Source: Parerythrobacter_A sp963799315
GTDB lineage: Bacteria; Pseudomonadota; Alphaproteobacteria; Sphingomonadales; Sphingomonadaceae
NCBI GenBank assembly: GCA_963799315.1
Contig: CAWCWP010000001.1
Span: 310,001 to 374,000 of the forward strand
DNA: 64,000 nucleotides
Reading direction: 5' to 3'
Notes under the pieces: generated by a model
What the model saw: only the letters and a program-made list of their open reading frames with translations
What the model was told of the DNA's origin: nothing
Database searches by the model: none
Program-made: the position numbers and the translations under genes
Part shown: positions 17,648 through 27,042 of the stretch, piece after piece
How positions within the stretch are numbered: position 1 is the first letter of the stretch
Layout: each line of letters begins with the position of its first letter

Positions 17648-18679
17648 ATGACCCTGCCGCGTATCGCCGTCGATGCGATGGGTGGGGATGATGGTGTTCG
17701 GGTGATGGTCAGCGGTGCGGCCGAGGCACGGCGGCGGCACGACGGCTTCAAGTTCCTGCTGGTCGGCGACCAGACCGAAATCAAGTCGGCACTGGATGCG
17801 CACCCCAATTTGCGTGGCGCGTCCGAAATCCTGCATTGCGACGATGTCGTCGGTGGGGAGGAAATTCCCACCAAGGCCCTGCGCCGCGCCAAGACCACTT
17901 CGATGGGGCTGGCGATCAACGCCGTAAAGCAGGGCGAGGCCGGTGCCGCCGTCAGCGGGGGCAATACTGGCGCGCTGATGGCGATGAGCGCGGTTGCGCT
18001 GCGCACCATGCCCGCTATCGACCGTCCGGCGCTGGCCGCGCTGATGCCGACGCTGGGCGATAACGACGTCATCATGCTGGACCTGGGCGCAAACACCGAG
18101 GCCGATGCGCGCAACCTGGTGCAGTTCGCGGTGATGGGCGCGGCCTATTCGCGGATCGTGACGGGCCGCGAGCGCCCGCGCGTGCGGCTGCTTAATATCG
18201 GCACCGAAGAGAACAAGGGGTTCGACCGCCTGCGCGATGCGGCGGCGCAGTTGCAGCAGGCGACGGGCCTTGCGATGCAGTTCGACGGCTATGTCGAAAG
18301 CGACAAGATTAATCGCGGCGAAGTGGATGTGGTGGTGACCGACGGGTTCTCCGGCAATATCGCGCTGAAGGCGATCGAGGGCACGGCGCGCTTCGTGACC
18401 GACTTGCTGCGCGAGGCGTTTACCAGCTCGCTGCGGTCGAAGATCGGCTTCCTTGTTTCGCGCCCCGCGACCGAATTGCTGAAAACGCATCTCGACCCGA
18501 ACAACCACAATGGTGCGGTTTTTCTGGGCCTGAACGGCGTGGTGGTGAAAAGCCACGGCAGCGCGAATGCAGCGGGCGTGGCCAATGCGGTCGCGGTGGC
18601 GGCGCGGTTGCTGGAAGACAAGCTGACCGACCGGATCGCGGTGGGAATTGCCGACGTGCAAGCCGAAGGACACGCGTGA
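17648..18679 (+). CDS. plsX: Phosphate acyltransferase PlsX
   Basis: PlsX converts acyl-ACP to acyl-phosphate, the first step of PlsX/PlsY phospholipid synthesis. The 343-residue protein starts TLPRIAVDAMGGDDGVRVMV. It has SGGNTGALMAMS, LDLGANTEAD, FVTDGFSGN-like VVVTDGFSGNIALK and GAVFLGLNGVVVKSHG. It is a peripheral membrane or cytosolic enzyme. Its stop codon overlaps the GTG start of fabH (GTGA), showing translational coupling. Confidence 0.96.
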   Translation: MTLPRIAVDAMGGDDGVRVMVSGAAEARRRHDGFKFLLVGDQTEIKSALDAHPNLRGASEILHCDDVVGGEEIPTKALRRAKTTSMGLAINAVKQGEAGAAVSGGNTGALMAMSAVALRTMPAIDRPALAALMPTLGDNDVIMLDLGANTEADARNLVQFAVMGAAYSRIVTGRERPRVRLLNIGTEENKGFDRLRDAAAQLQQATGLAMQFDGYVESDKINRGEVDVVVTDGFSGNIALKAIEGTARFVTDLLREAFTSSLRSKIGFLVSRPATELLKTHLDPNNHNGAVFLGLNGVVVKSHGSANAAGVANAVAVAARLLEDKLTDRIAVGIADVQAEGHA

Positions 18680-19680
18680 CGCCGGTATCTGGCCAGGGGA
18701 CTGGATCGCGCATCATCGGCAGCGGGTCGGCGCTGCCAAAAAAAGCCGTTTCCAACAAAGAGCTTATCGCGCAGCTAGGCAACCGTATCGACACGAGCGA
18801 TAGCTGGATCGTGGAGCGATCCGGTATCGAGCAACGCTATATCGCGGGCGAGGGCGAGACGACCGCGACGCTGGCCACCGAGGCGGGGCGAAAGGCGTGC
18901 GCGGCGGCGGGGATTGCGCCCGACGCCGTCGACCTGATCGTGCTGGCCACCGCCACGCCGGACAAGACCTTCCCCGCCACCGCCACGCTGGTCCAGCACG
19001 CGCTGGGCTGCGGCCCGGGCATCGCCTTCGACGTCGGCGCGGTATGCTCGGGCTTTCTTTACGCACTGGGCACGGCAGACGCGATGCTGCGGACCGGCAT
19101 GGCGAAACATGCGCTGGTGATCGGGTCCGAAACCTTCAGCCGCATCATGGACTGGGACGACCGCGCCACCTGCGTATTGTTCGGCGACGGGGCGGGCGCG
19201 GTGGTGCTGTCCGCGCCTGAGGCGGATGCCGGACCCGACGCGGCCGGAATTCTCGCCACGCGGTTGCACGCCGACGGGCGGCACAATGAATTGCTGTTTG
19301 TCGATGGCGGCCCGTCGACCACCGGTACGGTCGGCCATTTGCGGATGAAAGGGCGCGAGGTGTTTCGCCACGCCGTCGTCAATCTGGCGCAGGTGCTGGA
19401 GGAAACGCTGGATGCGGCGGGCGTCGATGTCGGCGATATCGACTGGGTCGTGCCGCATCAGGCCAATGCCCGCATCCTGGATGCGACTGCGCGCAAGCTG
19501 GGCCTGCCGATGGAAAAGGTGGTGATGACCGTGGACCGCCATGCCAACACCTCGGCCGCCTCCGTGCCGCTGGCCTTCGATACCGCGATGCGCGACGGGC
19601 GCATCAATACAGGCGATCTGGTAATGTTCGAGGCGATGGGCGGCGGTCTGACCTGGGGCGCATCGCTGGTCAGGCTGTGA
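18676..19680 (+). CDS. fabH: Beta-ketoacyl-ACP synthase III
   Basis: FabH starts fatty-acid synthesis by condensing acetyl-CoA with malonyl-ACP. The catalytic Cys is in FDVGAVCSGFLYAL, the His in VVPHQANARI and the Asn in DRHANTSAASVPLA; the C-terminus ends EAMGGGLTWGASLVRL. With 334 residues it is of normal length. The GTG start at 18676 is chosen because of overlap with the plsX stop. ihfA follows after about 95 bases. Confidence 0.96.
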   Translation: MTPVSGQGTGSRIIGSGSALPKKAVSNKELIAQLGNRIDTSDSWIVERSGIEQRYIAGEGETTATLATEAGRKACAAAGIAPDAVDLIVLATATPDKTFPATATLVQHALGCGPGIAFDVGAVCSGFLYALGTADAMLRTGMAKHALVIGSETFSRIMDWDDRATCVLFGDGAGAVVLSAPEADAGPDAAGILATRLHADGRHNELLFVDGGPSTTGTVGHLRMKGREVFRHAVVNLAQVLEETLDAAGVDVGDIDWVVPHQANARILDATARKLGLPMEKVVMTVDRHANTSAASVPLAFDTAMRDGRINTGDLVMFEAMGGGLTWGASLVRL

Positions 19681-19774
19681 CGTTGCGGCGCCGGTTGCAG
19701 GCATTGCTGCACGCACATTCTTCCGCTATCTTGCGTTATGTTATTACAGGTGGGGACCGAAGGAGAATATGGAT

Positions 19775-20074
19775 ATGTCGCGTTCGATGAACACGCTGAC
19801 ACGCGCCGATCTGGCGGAAAGCATCAATCGCCGCATGGGCTTCTCGCGCACGGAGTCGCTGGAGATGGTCGAGTCCATCCTCAAGCATATGTGCGAGGCG
19901 ATGAGCAAAGGCGAGAATGTGAAGATTTCGGGCTTCGGCAGCTTTGTCCTGCGCGACAAGAGCGAACGCATCGGCCGCAATCCCAAGACGGGGGTCGAGG
20001 TGCCGATTACCAGGCGCCGGGTGATGACGTTCCGCGCCAGCCAGCTGCTGAAAGACCGGGTCGCCAGGGGGTGA
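19775..20074 (+). CDS. ihfA: Integration host factor alpha subunit
   Basis: This 99-residue HU/IHF-fold DNA-bending protein has LTRADLAESINRRMGFSRTE, VKISGFGSFVLRDK and the DNA-intercalating arm RIGRNPKTGVEVPITRRRV. An ATG at 19769 also exists, but the AAGGAGA at 19760-19766 is well spaced (8 bases) only from the ATG at 19775. It pairs with a beta subunit encoded elsewhere. The next gene overlaps its stop. Confidence 0.95.
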   Translation: MSRSMNTLTRADLAESINRRMGFSRTESLEMVESILKHMCEAMSKGENVKISGFGSFVLRDKSERIGRNPKTGVEVPITRRRVMTFRASQLLKDRVARG

Positions 20075-20538
20075 GCGATCGCGGGTCTGTTTTCGACGAC
20101 GGAAAGGCCGAGGACGCGCTGCGCACCATCGGCGAGGTGAGCGACGCGCTTGATATCAAGCCGCATATCCTGCGCTATTGGGAACAGCAGTTTCCCATGC
20201 TCCAGCCGATGACTCGCGCCGGTGGGCGACGCTATTACCGCAGCGACGACATCGCGGTCATCCAGCGCATAGACGCGCTGGTGAACGAGGAAGGCTACAC
20301 GCTGAAAGGCGCGCGGCAGGCGCTTGAGAATGCGCCCGACGAACCTGTTGAAGATGCAACCGGGGAAACGCCGGCCAGCGTCTTTCGCCCGGATGCGGAG
20401 CCTGCTGCGGCAGATGAGGGCGGGGTCGCCGCTTTTTTCGGCAACGCGCCGGACACGAAGCCAGCGCAACCTGCCGCTGAAACCGTGTCGAAACTGAAGG
20501 CAATCCGCGACGCGCTCTCCGCCGCCGTCGATGCCTGA
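20071..20538 (+). CDS. MerR family transcriptional regulator
   Basis: The GTG at 20071 overlaps the ihfA stop (GTGA). Residues about 15-85 form a MerR winged helix-turn-helix: RTIGEVSDALDIKPHILRYW, then EQQFPMLQPMTRAGGRRYYR and GYTLKGARQAL. The remaining half is low-complexity, Ala/Asp/Glu-rich, ending SKLKAIRDALSAAVDA. Length is 155 residues. This regulator next to ihfA is a conserved alphaproteobacterial arrangement; its targets are not known. No tRNA gene follows, although one often does in relatives. Confidence 0.9.
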   Translation: MSDRGSVFDDGKAEDALRTIGEVSDALDIKPHILRYWEQQFPMLQPMTRAGGRRYYRSDDIAVIQRIDALVNEEGYTLKGARQALENAPDEPVEDATGETPASVFRPDAEPAAADEGGVAAFFGNAPDTKPAQPAAETVSKLKAIRDALSAAVDA

Positions 20539-20549
20539 CTAGAGCATGA

Positions 20550-21300
20550 TTATCGGGCGCCAGCGTCCTTCAGCAACTGCTCGACACTCGCCCAGTCGTT
20601 CGCATCGGCCTTCGTGTTGTTGATGAAGAATGTCGGCGTGCCGCTGACGTCCAGCTCGCGCGACTGGGTGTTGCTGCGCTCCGCGATGGCCGAATAGACT
20701 GTCTCGTCGGCAAGGCAGCTGCGGGCTTGGTCCGCGCTCAGCCCGCGAGCTGCGAAGAAATCAAAGAAGCCACCGATTTCGGCAATGCGAACCAGCCGCT
20801 GTTCCGCCGGAAGTGCCACAGCCTCCTGCACCGCCTGACCGTTCTGGATGATTGGATCGAGAATGGCGTTGAGATTGGCCCAGACCTGCTCCGACAGCGG
20901 GATGGAACGTCGCATCGTCGCCGCAGCGCACCAGCGTTGCCAGCGCAAGATCGTGCGGCCCGTGGATCTGGTTGCGCAGTTCATACTTCACGCGCCCGCT
21001 GGCGATGTAGTCGTTCTTGAGAGGCTCCACCGACTCTGCGGAAAACATCGCACAGGCCGGACAAGTCAGGGATGCGTATTCGATCAGGGTGATCGGCGCA
21101 TCGGGATTGCCCAGCGTGTAACCGTCGGCCTCCGTTACGGTGACGGTATCGGCCCATTGCGTGCCGTCGGGTGCTGGGATGGCGGCAATCGCTTCACCAT
21201 TGGTGACGGCGGCATCATCCGCAGTGCCGCAACCGGCAAGGGCCAAAGCAACGGGCGCGGCGAGGAGGGCAAGAAAAGCGGGGCGGTTGGAGAACGTCAT
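20550..21300 (-). CDS. DsbA-family thioredoxin-fold lipoprotein, frameshifted
   Basis: A lipoprotein leader (LLAAPVALALAGCGTAD) precedes a DsbA/thioredoxin domain with the redox motif SLTCPACAMF. The C-terminal cis-Pro segment is VSGTPTFFINN. Near 20905 an extra C in a CCC run splits the gene; the true continuation is ATFHPLSEQVWANLN. Total about 249 residues. It should act in the periplasm as a thiol oxidase or isomerase. The paralog next door has CPHC, so the two form a tandem pair as in other Sphingomonadales. Confidence 0.88.
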
Positions 21301-21320
21301 CGGGCAGGTTCCGGCAGCTG

Positions 21321-22007
21321 TTATTCGGTCGGCGGCTCTTTTAGCGCGGTTTGCAGCGCGGTCCAGTCATGCACGTTCGCCAACAGCGTGCCATCCAGAA
21401 CGAAACTGGGCGTGCCGCGCACGCCAAACTCTTCCTGATCCGTGATGGTATTCGCCAGCAGCCGCTCCGCCACAGCTTCGTCGGACAGGCACCGGTCGAT
21501 ATCGGGACGCGCATAGCCGCGCGTCTCGAACGCATCGTAGAAGCCGAAGTCGGACGCGATATTGCGCCGCGCTGCAGCCTTGTCCGTCAGCGTCCAGCGG
21601 GCAACCTGTGCCGGTGTCGCGCGCTGGGCAATCGGCAGCCAGCTACCCTGCGACATCATCAGCATCGTATGGTTTCGCACGAAGCGGTCCGTATCGCCGC
21701 ACTGCACCAGCATGGTCGCCACCAGGTCGATCGGGTTACGGATATAAGAACGGATTTCCAGCGCCAGCTTGCCCGACCCGATATAGGCGAATTGCAGCGC
21801 GGGCTCTCCCTCCACGGCAAATGTCGCGCAATGCGGGCAGGTATAGCTGACAAATTCGATCAGCTGCGTTTCTGCCTCGGCATTGCCGATTGTATAGGCG
21901 CGCTCGCCCGCCTGCACTTGCGCGTGATACGGCTCGGCCAAGGCAGGCTGCGCCATGCCGATAGCGAGCGCCAGCGCACCGATGCGCAGGAGGTAATGCA
22001 GTGTCAT
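21321..22007 (-). CDS. DsbA-family thiol:disulfide oxidoreductase
   Basis: A Sec signal peptide (YLLRIGALALAIGMAQPALA) is followed by a thioredoxin fold with the classic DsbA redox motif in VSYTCPHCATF. The helical insert and a cis-Pro region FGVRGTPSFVLDG follow. I use the ATG at 22007: an AAGGAG lies 11 bases upstream, whereas the in-frame GTG at 22019 overlaps that site. The gene follows the DUF721 gene directly and precedes its CPAC paralog by 20 bases, so the three probably form one operon. Confidence 0.88.
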   Translation of the reverse strand: MTLHYLLRIGALALAIGMAQPALAEPYHAQVQAGERAYTIGNAEAETQLIEFVSYTCPHCATFAVEGEPALQFAYIGSGKLALEIRSYIRNPIDLVATMLVQCGDTDRFVRNHTMLMMSQGSWLPIAQRATPAQVARWTLTDKAAARRNIASDFGFYDAFETRGYARPDIDRCLSDEAVAERLLANTITDQEEFGVRGTPSFVLDGTLLANVHDWTALQTALKEPPTE

Positions 22008-22015
22008 CGGTCGGT

Positions 22016-22582
22016 TCACTCCTTGGCAGGTGTATCGTCGCCCAGGCTGCGCGCCAGCGATTCAAGGACGGTACGAAGTTCGGGGTCGCCGATATCGCGC
22101 AGGCTGTCCCCCAGTTCCATCGGGATCGGCTTGAGCGAAGGCGGCGGTTTGGGCGCTTCTACCGCAGGCGGCTTAACCGCACCTTGCCGCAGCTTGACGC
22201 GGGCGACCGCGCGATAGCCGAAGAATCGGTTCACCCGCTCGATGATTTCGGGGACGACATGCTGGATCAGCGGAGCGTGAGCCGGGATGACCACGATCTG
22301 CAGAATGCCGTCTGCCTTTTCGCCGGGCGGGAAGCGGATGGCTTCGGGCGCGCAGACAGCGGCGTGTTGTGCGCCTACGATTTCGGGCCAGCGGGTGACG
22401 ACATTCGATTGCACGAAACCGAAGCGGCGGAACGCGGTGCGCCCGATCTGCGGCATCAGGTCGGATATGGCGCGGGCCGGTCCGCCACGAGGGCGCTCGT
22501 AGGGCCGTGCGGTGCGTCCCTTTTTGGCAGGCGCGCGGCGCTTGCGTCCGGATTTGGGAGAGGAGGGCGGTTCGCGTTCCAT
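22016..22582 (-). CDS. DUF721 (DciA-like) domain protein
   Basis: The basic N-terminus (PKSGRKRRAPAKKGRTARPY) precedes a DUF721 domain with AISDLMPQIGRTAFRRFGF, then VVTRWPEIVG and LQIVVIPAHAPLIQHVVPEI. DUF721 includes DciA, the ancestral loader of the replicative helicase, so a role in DNA replication is plausible but not shown. The C-terminus is Pro-rich then helical. I start at the ATG at 22582; a further ATG at 22597 is possible. It is divergent from mutY, as in many alphaproteobacteria. Confidence 0.85.
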   Translation of the reverse strand: MEREPPSSPKSGRKRRAPAKKGRTARPYERPRGGPARAISDLMPQIGRTAFRRFGFVQSNVVTRWPEIVGAQHAAVCAPEAIRFPPGEKADGILQIVVIPAHAPLIQHVVPEIIERVNRFFGYRAVARVKLRQGAVKPPAVEAPKPPPSLKPIPMELGDSLRDIGDPELRTVLESLARSLGDDTPAKE

Positions 22583-22611
22583 AGCGTGGCAGGTCATGGC
22601 ATAGCCGCCGG

Positions 22612-23652
22612 GTGACCACCAGCACCGCTTCTTCATCCGCGACCATATCGACCGACCTGCTGGCATGGTATGATCGCCATGCCCGCGACCTGCCGTGGCG
22701 TGCAGCGCCCGGTGCGCCGTCGCCCGACCCCTACGCGGTATGGCTGTCCGAGATCATGCTGCAACAGACCACCGTTGCGGCGGTGAAACCGTATTTTGCG
22801 GCGTTCCTGAAACGCTGGCCGACTGTCGCGGACCTTGCCGCCGCGCCGGAGGCCGACGTCATGGCAGCGTGGGCTGGGCTGGGCTATTATTCGCGGGCGC
22901 GCAATCTGGTGAAAACCGCGCGGCTGGTGGCGGAGGCTGGCGCGTTTCCGCGCACCGAGGCGGAGTTGCGCACCTTGCCCGGACTGGGTGCCTATACCGC
23001 AGCCGCGATTGCCGCCATCGCGTTCGGGCGACGCGCGGTGGTCGTTGATGCCAATGTCGAGCGGGTGGTGTCGCGCCTCTTCGCTATCGACCAACCCCTC
23101 CCCAAAGCGCGTAAGGCTATCCGCGCGAAGGCCGATATCATTACGCCCGATACGCGCGCGGGCGATTTTGCGCAGGCGATGATGGATCTGGGCGCGACCG
23201 TATGCACATCGCGCACGCCGCGCTGCCTGCTGTGCCCGGTGCAGGCCCATTGCGATGCGCAGCGTGGTGGCGATCCGGAACGCTATCCGGTGAAAGCACC
23301 CAAGCGGGCCAAGCCGGTGCGGCGCGGTCATGCGTACTGGTATGAGCGGAACGGGCAGGTCTGGCTCGTCACGCGGCCTGCCAAAGGCGTGTTCGGCGGG
23401 ATGCGCGCGCTGCCGGGCGATGGCTGGAGCGCGCGCGAGGACGGGGCTGGCAGCGAGGCGGATGGCTGGACCGATTGCGGCACGGTGCGCCATGTCTTCA
23501 CCCATTTCTCGCTGGAACTGACCGTCCTGCGCGCGCCAGAAACTATCGAACCGTCCGGCAGGGGCGAGTGGTGGCCGCTTGCCGATATCGCAGCGGCCGG
23601 ACTGCCGACCCTGTTTGCCAAGGCGGCGCGGCTGGCAATGGCGCCCCGATAG
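22612..23652 (+). CDS. mutY: A/G-specific adenine DNA glycosylase
   Basis: MutY removes adenine mispaired with 8-oxoguanine. Catalytic Glu lies in WLSEIMLQQTTVAAV and the helix-hairpin-helix is LPGLGAYTAAAIAAIAFG. The catalytic Asp is in VVDANVERVVSR (usual VDGNV, so Ala replaces Gly). The 4Fe-4S cluster is C-x6-C-x2-C-x5-C in CTSRTPRCLLCPVQAHC. The C-terminal NUDIX-like domain senses oxoG (HVFTHFSLELTV). It starts at a GTG and is 346 residues, normal for the family. Confidence 0.95.
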   Translation: MTTSTASSSATISTDLLAWYDRHARDLPWRAAPGAPSPDPYAVWLSEIMLQQTTVAAVKPYFAAFLKRWPTVADLAAAPEADVMAAWAGLGYYSRARNLVKTARLVAEAGAFPRTEAELRTLPGLGAYTAAAIAAIAFGRRAVVVDANVERVVSRLFAIDQPLPKARKAIRAKADIITPDTRAGDFAQAMMDLGATVCTSRTPRCLLCPVQAHCDAQRGGDPERYPVKAPKRAKPVRRGHAYWYERNGQVWLVTRPAKGVFGGMRALPGDGWSAREDGAGSEADGWTDCGTVRHVFTHFSLELTVLRAPETIEPSGRGEWWPLADIAAAGLPTLFAKAARLAMAPR

Positions 23653-23756
23653 AGAATGGGCCGATAGCGAACGGGCGATTGACCGGTCTGGCTTCATCGC
23701 CCAAGCCTTTTCATCAAACATGCCCTTCGATCAAAGATACCAAGAGGATCGCGCAC

Positions 23757-25087
23757 ATGGCCTACCGCAATTTCGAAACGTCCCCGCTGTCGCGCCGCGC
23801 GCTGTTGCGGGGCGGCGCGCTGTTCGCCGCAGGCATCACCGCGTCCGCTGCGCTGCCTGTCTCGCGCGCCTTTGCGCATGGCCAGCACTGGCCATCGGTA
23901 CTGGCGGCGGTGGAGGAGTATGTTTCCAGCGGCAAGGTCGCCAACATGGTCGCTACGATGGGCTTCGGGCAGGACGCGCCGGACATAATTGCGCGCGGCA
24001 CGCTGGCGTTGGGCGGCAGCACACCGGCGGGCATGGACACGCTCTATCGCATCTATTCGCAGACCAAACCGATCACCGGCATCGCGGCCATGATGCTGGT
24101 CGAAGACGGCGCGATGACGCTGGACCAGCCGGTGGCCGATTTCATTCCCGGTTTTGCCGAACATGATGGTGCAGAAGGAATATGACGGCAGCATCGGCCC
24201 GGAAAATCTCGAACCCGCCGCGCAGCCCGTGACCGTGCGGATGCTGATGACGCATACGGCAGGGCTGGGCTACGGCATCATCCAGAAAGGCCCGATTGCC
24301 AAGGCGTATGAAGATGCCGGACTGGTGCCGGGACAGGTCAGCCGCCTGCCGATCCCCGGCCTCGGTCGCGGCAAGCCGACCGACAGCCTTGAAAAATTCG
24401 CCGACGGCATCGCCGCGCTGCCGCTGGTCTATCAGCCGGGCACGAAGTGGAGCTATTCGGTCGGGCTGGATGTGCTGGGCCGCGTGATCGAGGTTGCGTC
24501 GGGCATGCCGTTCGATACGTTCCTGGAACAGCGCCTGTTCGAGCCCTGCGGCATGGACAGCACCTATTTCCGCGTCCCGCCAGCGAGGTAGGGCGGCTGA
24601 CCACCAATTACGGCATTCTCAACGGTACGGCATTGCCCATCGATATGGCAGCATCGTCGATCTACCTCGATGAACCGGCATTTCCGTTCGGCGGGGCGGG
24701 GCTGGTCAGCAGCCCGCGCGATTACGACCGGTTCCAGCGGATGCTGGTGGGGCGCGGCATGATCGACGGCACCCGTGTGATGGACGCCGCCACTGTCGAT
24801 CTGGCCACGGGCGACCTGCTGCCCGAGCGGCGCCGACCTGACCGGTACCTGGATCGCTGGGCAGCGGTTCGGCGCGGGCGGGCGCGTTACCGGCAAGGCA
24901 TTCGGCTGGGGCGGGGCGGCGGGCACGTCGGCCTTCGTCGACATGGAAACCGGATTGCGCGCGGCGAACTTCACGCAGTATATGCCCGCCGATGCCTATC
25001 GGCATCCAGCGCGAGTTTCCCGAACTGGTGATGAAGGATCTGGCGGCGTTGCAAGCGGGCGTCGTCGTCATGGATACGGGTTCCTGA
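23757..25087 (+). CDS. Beta-lactamase-like serine hydrolase, several frameshifts
   Basis: A Tat leader (LSRRALLRGGALFAAGITAS) starts at the ATG at 23757. The class C / DD-peptidase-like domain has the Ser-x-x-Lys motif in YRIYSQTKPITG and the Tyr motif in WSYSVGLDVLG. GGAGLVSSPRDYDRF and the late GKAFGWGGAAGTSAFVD also fit. The protein is spread over different frames, with shifts near 24165, 24580, 24835 and 25000; the end VMKDLAALQAGVVVMDTGS stops at 25087. Corrected size is about 442 residues. Substrate is unknown (ester, beta-lactam or peptide). With four breaks, real decay is somewhat more likely here than in single-break genes, but sequence error remains my preference. Confidence 0.82.
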
Positions 25088-25090
25088 ACC

Positions 25091-25966
25091 TTGCTGGCAT
25101 TTACCGGCTCGCGGCTGGACCGCGCCGACAATCTGCGTGCCGATCCCGAAGCACTGGCCGGTCTGATGACATGGCGGGCGCGGTTGCTGTTGCTGGACGG
25201 ACTGTTGCCGTCGCTCGATGCCGATGCGCGGCTGGCGTGGGGCACGCTGGCCGATGCGCCACCGGACGCGGAACTGGTGTTCCTCGGCCTCGATGGAGAG
25301 AAGCCCTGCTTCGCCGCCGTGCCCGCACAGGGCGATGCCAGCCCGCGTATGGCCAACCCGGCGCTGTGGTCGCTGATGGCGACGCTGCCTGCCGATGACC
25401 TCGCGCTGTATGGCGGCGCGCGCAGCCTGGTCGACTGGCATGCGCGCCACCGCCACTGCGCGAATTGCGGCGGCGCGACCGTGCTGGCCAAGGGCGGCTG
25501 GCAGCGCAATTGCACGCAATGCGGCGCGAACCATTTTCCGCGCACCGATCCCGTCACGATCATGCTGGTCGAGAACGATGGCGAGCTACTGCTAGGACGC
25601 GGCAAGGGGTGGCCGGAGCGGGCCTATTCGGCGCTGGCGGGCTTCGTGGAACCGGGCGAAAGCATCGAGGAAGCGGTTGCGCGCGAGGTGCTGGAGGAAA
25701 CGGGCGTCGTGGCGCGCGACGTGCGCTATATCGCCAGCCAGCCGTGGCCGTTTCCCTCGCAATTGATGATCGGCTGTCATTCGTTTGGCGAAGGGCGCGA
25801 CATCGTGCTGGACGAAACCGAACTGGCCGATGCGCGCTGGTTCACGCGCGCCGAGATACAGGCGGCTGCCGATGGCGCGGCGGATGCCCCGCTGACCATG
25901 CCGCCGAAGCAGGCGATCGCCTCGCACCTGATCCGCTGGTGGCTGGCCCAAAGACCACTCGCATGA
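25091..25966 (+). CDS. nudC: NADH pyrophosphatase (NUDIX hydrolase NudC)
   Basis: NudC hydrolyses NADH to NMNH and AMP and can decap NAD-RNA. The zinc motif CANCGG ... CTQCG lies near residue 120. The Nudix box is GFVEPGESIEEAVAREVLEE, and the diagnostic SQPWPFPSQLM follows. It is 291 residues. The start is a TTG three bases after the previous stop; no better start is visible. A DsbA-family gene overlaps its end (ATGA). Confidence 0.92.
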   Translation: MLAFTGSRLDRADNLRADPEALAGLMTWRARLLLLDGLLPSLDADARLAWGTLADAPPDAELVFLGLDGEKPCFAAVPAQGDASPRMANPALWSLMATLPADDLALYGGARSLVDWHARHRHCANCGGATVLAKGGWQRNCTQCGANHFPRTDPVTIMLVENDGELLLGRGKGWPERAYSALAGFVEPGESIEEAVAREVLEETGVVARDVRYIASQPWPFPSQLMIGCHSFGEGRDIVLDETELADARWFTRAEIQAAADGAADAPLTMPPKQAIASHLIRWWLAQRPLA

Positions 25967-26640
25967 CGGCGGCACGCTCGATATCGCGATCTGGTCGGAC
26001 ATCATGTGCCCGTGGTGCCTTGTCGGCTGGGGCCAGCTGCAACAGGCGCTCGCCGAGCTGGACGGGGAGATTGCGGCCGATATCCGTTGGCTGCCATTCG
26101 AGCTAAACCCGGACATGCCGCCCGAAGGCGAAGAACGCACGGCGCATATCGCGAAGAAATACGGGCGGTCGGTCGCCGATGCGAAAGCAGTGCAGGGGCA
26201 GATGGCAGCAGCGGCGCGCGATGCGGGCGTGTCGCTGGAGTACAGCGGCCCGAGCCCCCGCACCACCCGCGATGATGTGGAACACGTTCGATGCGCATGT
26301 GCTGTTGGCCTGGGCGTTGGAGGCGCATGGCGCGGCGCGGCAGACCGAACTGAAGCTGGAACTGTTCGCCGCGCATTTCCACCGGCGCGAGGAGATTGGG
26401 CGGCGCAAGGTGCTGCTGGCGATCGCAGACAGGCTAGGTTTCGGCAGTAGCGCCGCTGGCGCTTCGTTGGATAACGAAGCCTTGCAAAGGAAGGTTCGCG
26501 CCGAACAGGCTGCCGCACGCGAAGCGAACATTACCGGCGTTCCGGCAATGGTTGTCGGCGGCACGTTCCTCGTGCCCGGCGCGCAGGGCCGCGATACATA
26601 CGTCAACGTCCTGCGCCGCGTCGCACGGAAGACCGCCTGA
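25963..26640 (+). CDS. DsbA family oxidoreductase (FrnE-like), frameshifted
   Basis: This cytosolic 2-hydroxychromene isomerase/DsbA-like thioredoxin fold has the redox motif SDIMCPWCLVGW near the N-terminus and a cis-Pro region TGVPAMVVGGTFLVPGAQ. The ATG overlaps the nudC stop, but an indel within the first six codons is needed to reach GTLDIAIWSDIM. A second break near 26265 (an extra C in a C-run) should read SPAPPAMMWNTFDAH. Corrected length is about 225 residues. Family members act in thiol redox control or dihydroxy-carotenoid/polyketide steps; the role here is unknown. Confidence 0.85.
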
Positions 26641-26642
26641 AT

Positions 26643-27039
26643 TCAGGCCAGCCCCAGCTTGCGCAGCTTGTTGTGCAGCTTGCCGGGCAGCACGTCGCCG
26701 GTCTGCTCGTCTTCGCCCAGGTCGCGCGGGGCCTTGCTTTCTTCCAGATAGCGCCAGCCCTGATGCGCGCGTTTGTAGCGGGCTTCGACCAGGATCAGGC
26801 GCGGTTCGAGGATGATGTTCCAGCGCCCGTCGGCGGATTCGCGAAACTCGCGGATCGGGCTGCGCGCGACCAGCGCGTGGTCGTGTATCCAGTATAGCGA
26901 ACCGCCTGCCATTTCCGCGTGGCGCTTGGGCAGGTAGCGGGTGGTCATCAGCGCGCCGTCCGGTCTGCCCCTCGACCCATGCCCGCAGGGTGTGAATGCT
27001 CTCGCTGCGATAGGCGATCTTGGTGATGGACAGCGGCAT
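26643..27039 (-). CDS. DUF1489 family protein, frameshifted
   Basis: The N-terminus PLSITKIAYRSESIHTLRAW (start 27039) continues in another frame as TTRYLPKRHAEMAGGSLYWI and ARSPIREFRE, then RLILVEARYKRAHQGWRYLE. One extra base near 26960 explains the shift. DUF1489 is a small alphaproteobacterial family of unknown function; the RY-PKRH-E--GGSLYWI signature is characteristic. Corrected length is about 131 residues. It overlaps nothing but lies 3 bases from the end of mgtE on the same strand. Confidence 0.82.
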
Positions 27040-27042
27040 GGC

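Noticed and set aside
20539..20549. tRNA-Pro gene after the merR gene, as in some relatives
   Set aside because: Only 11 bases separate the genes; no cloverleaf sequence is present.
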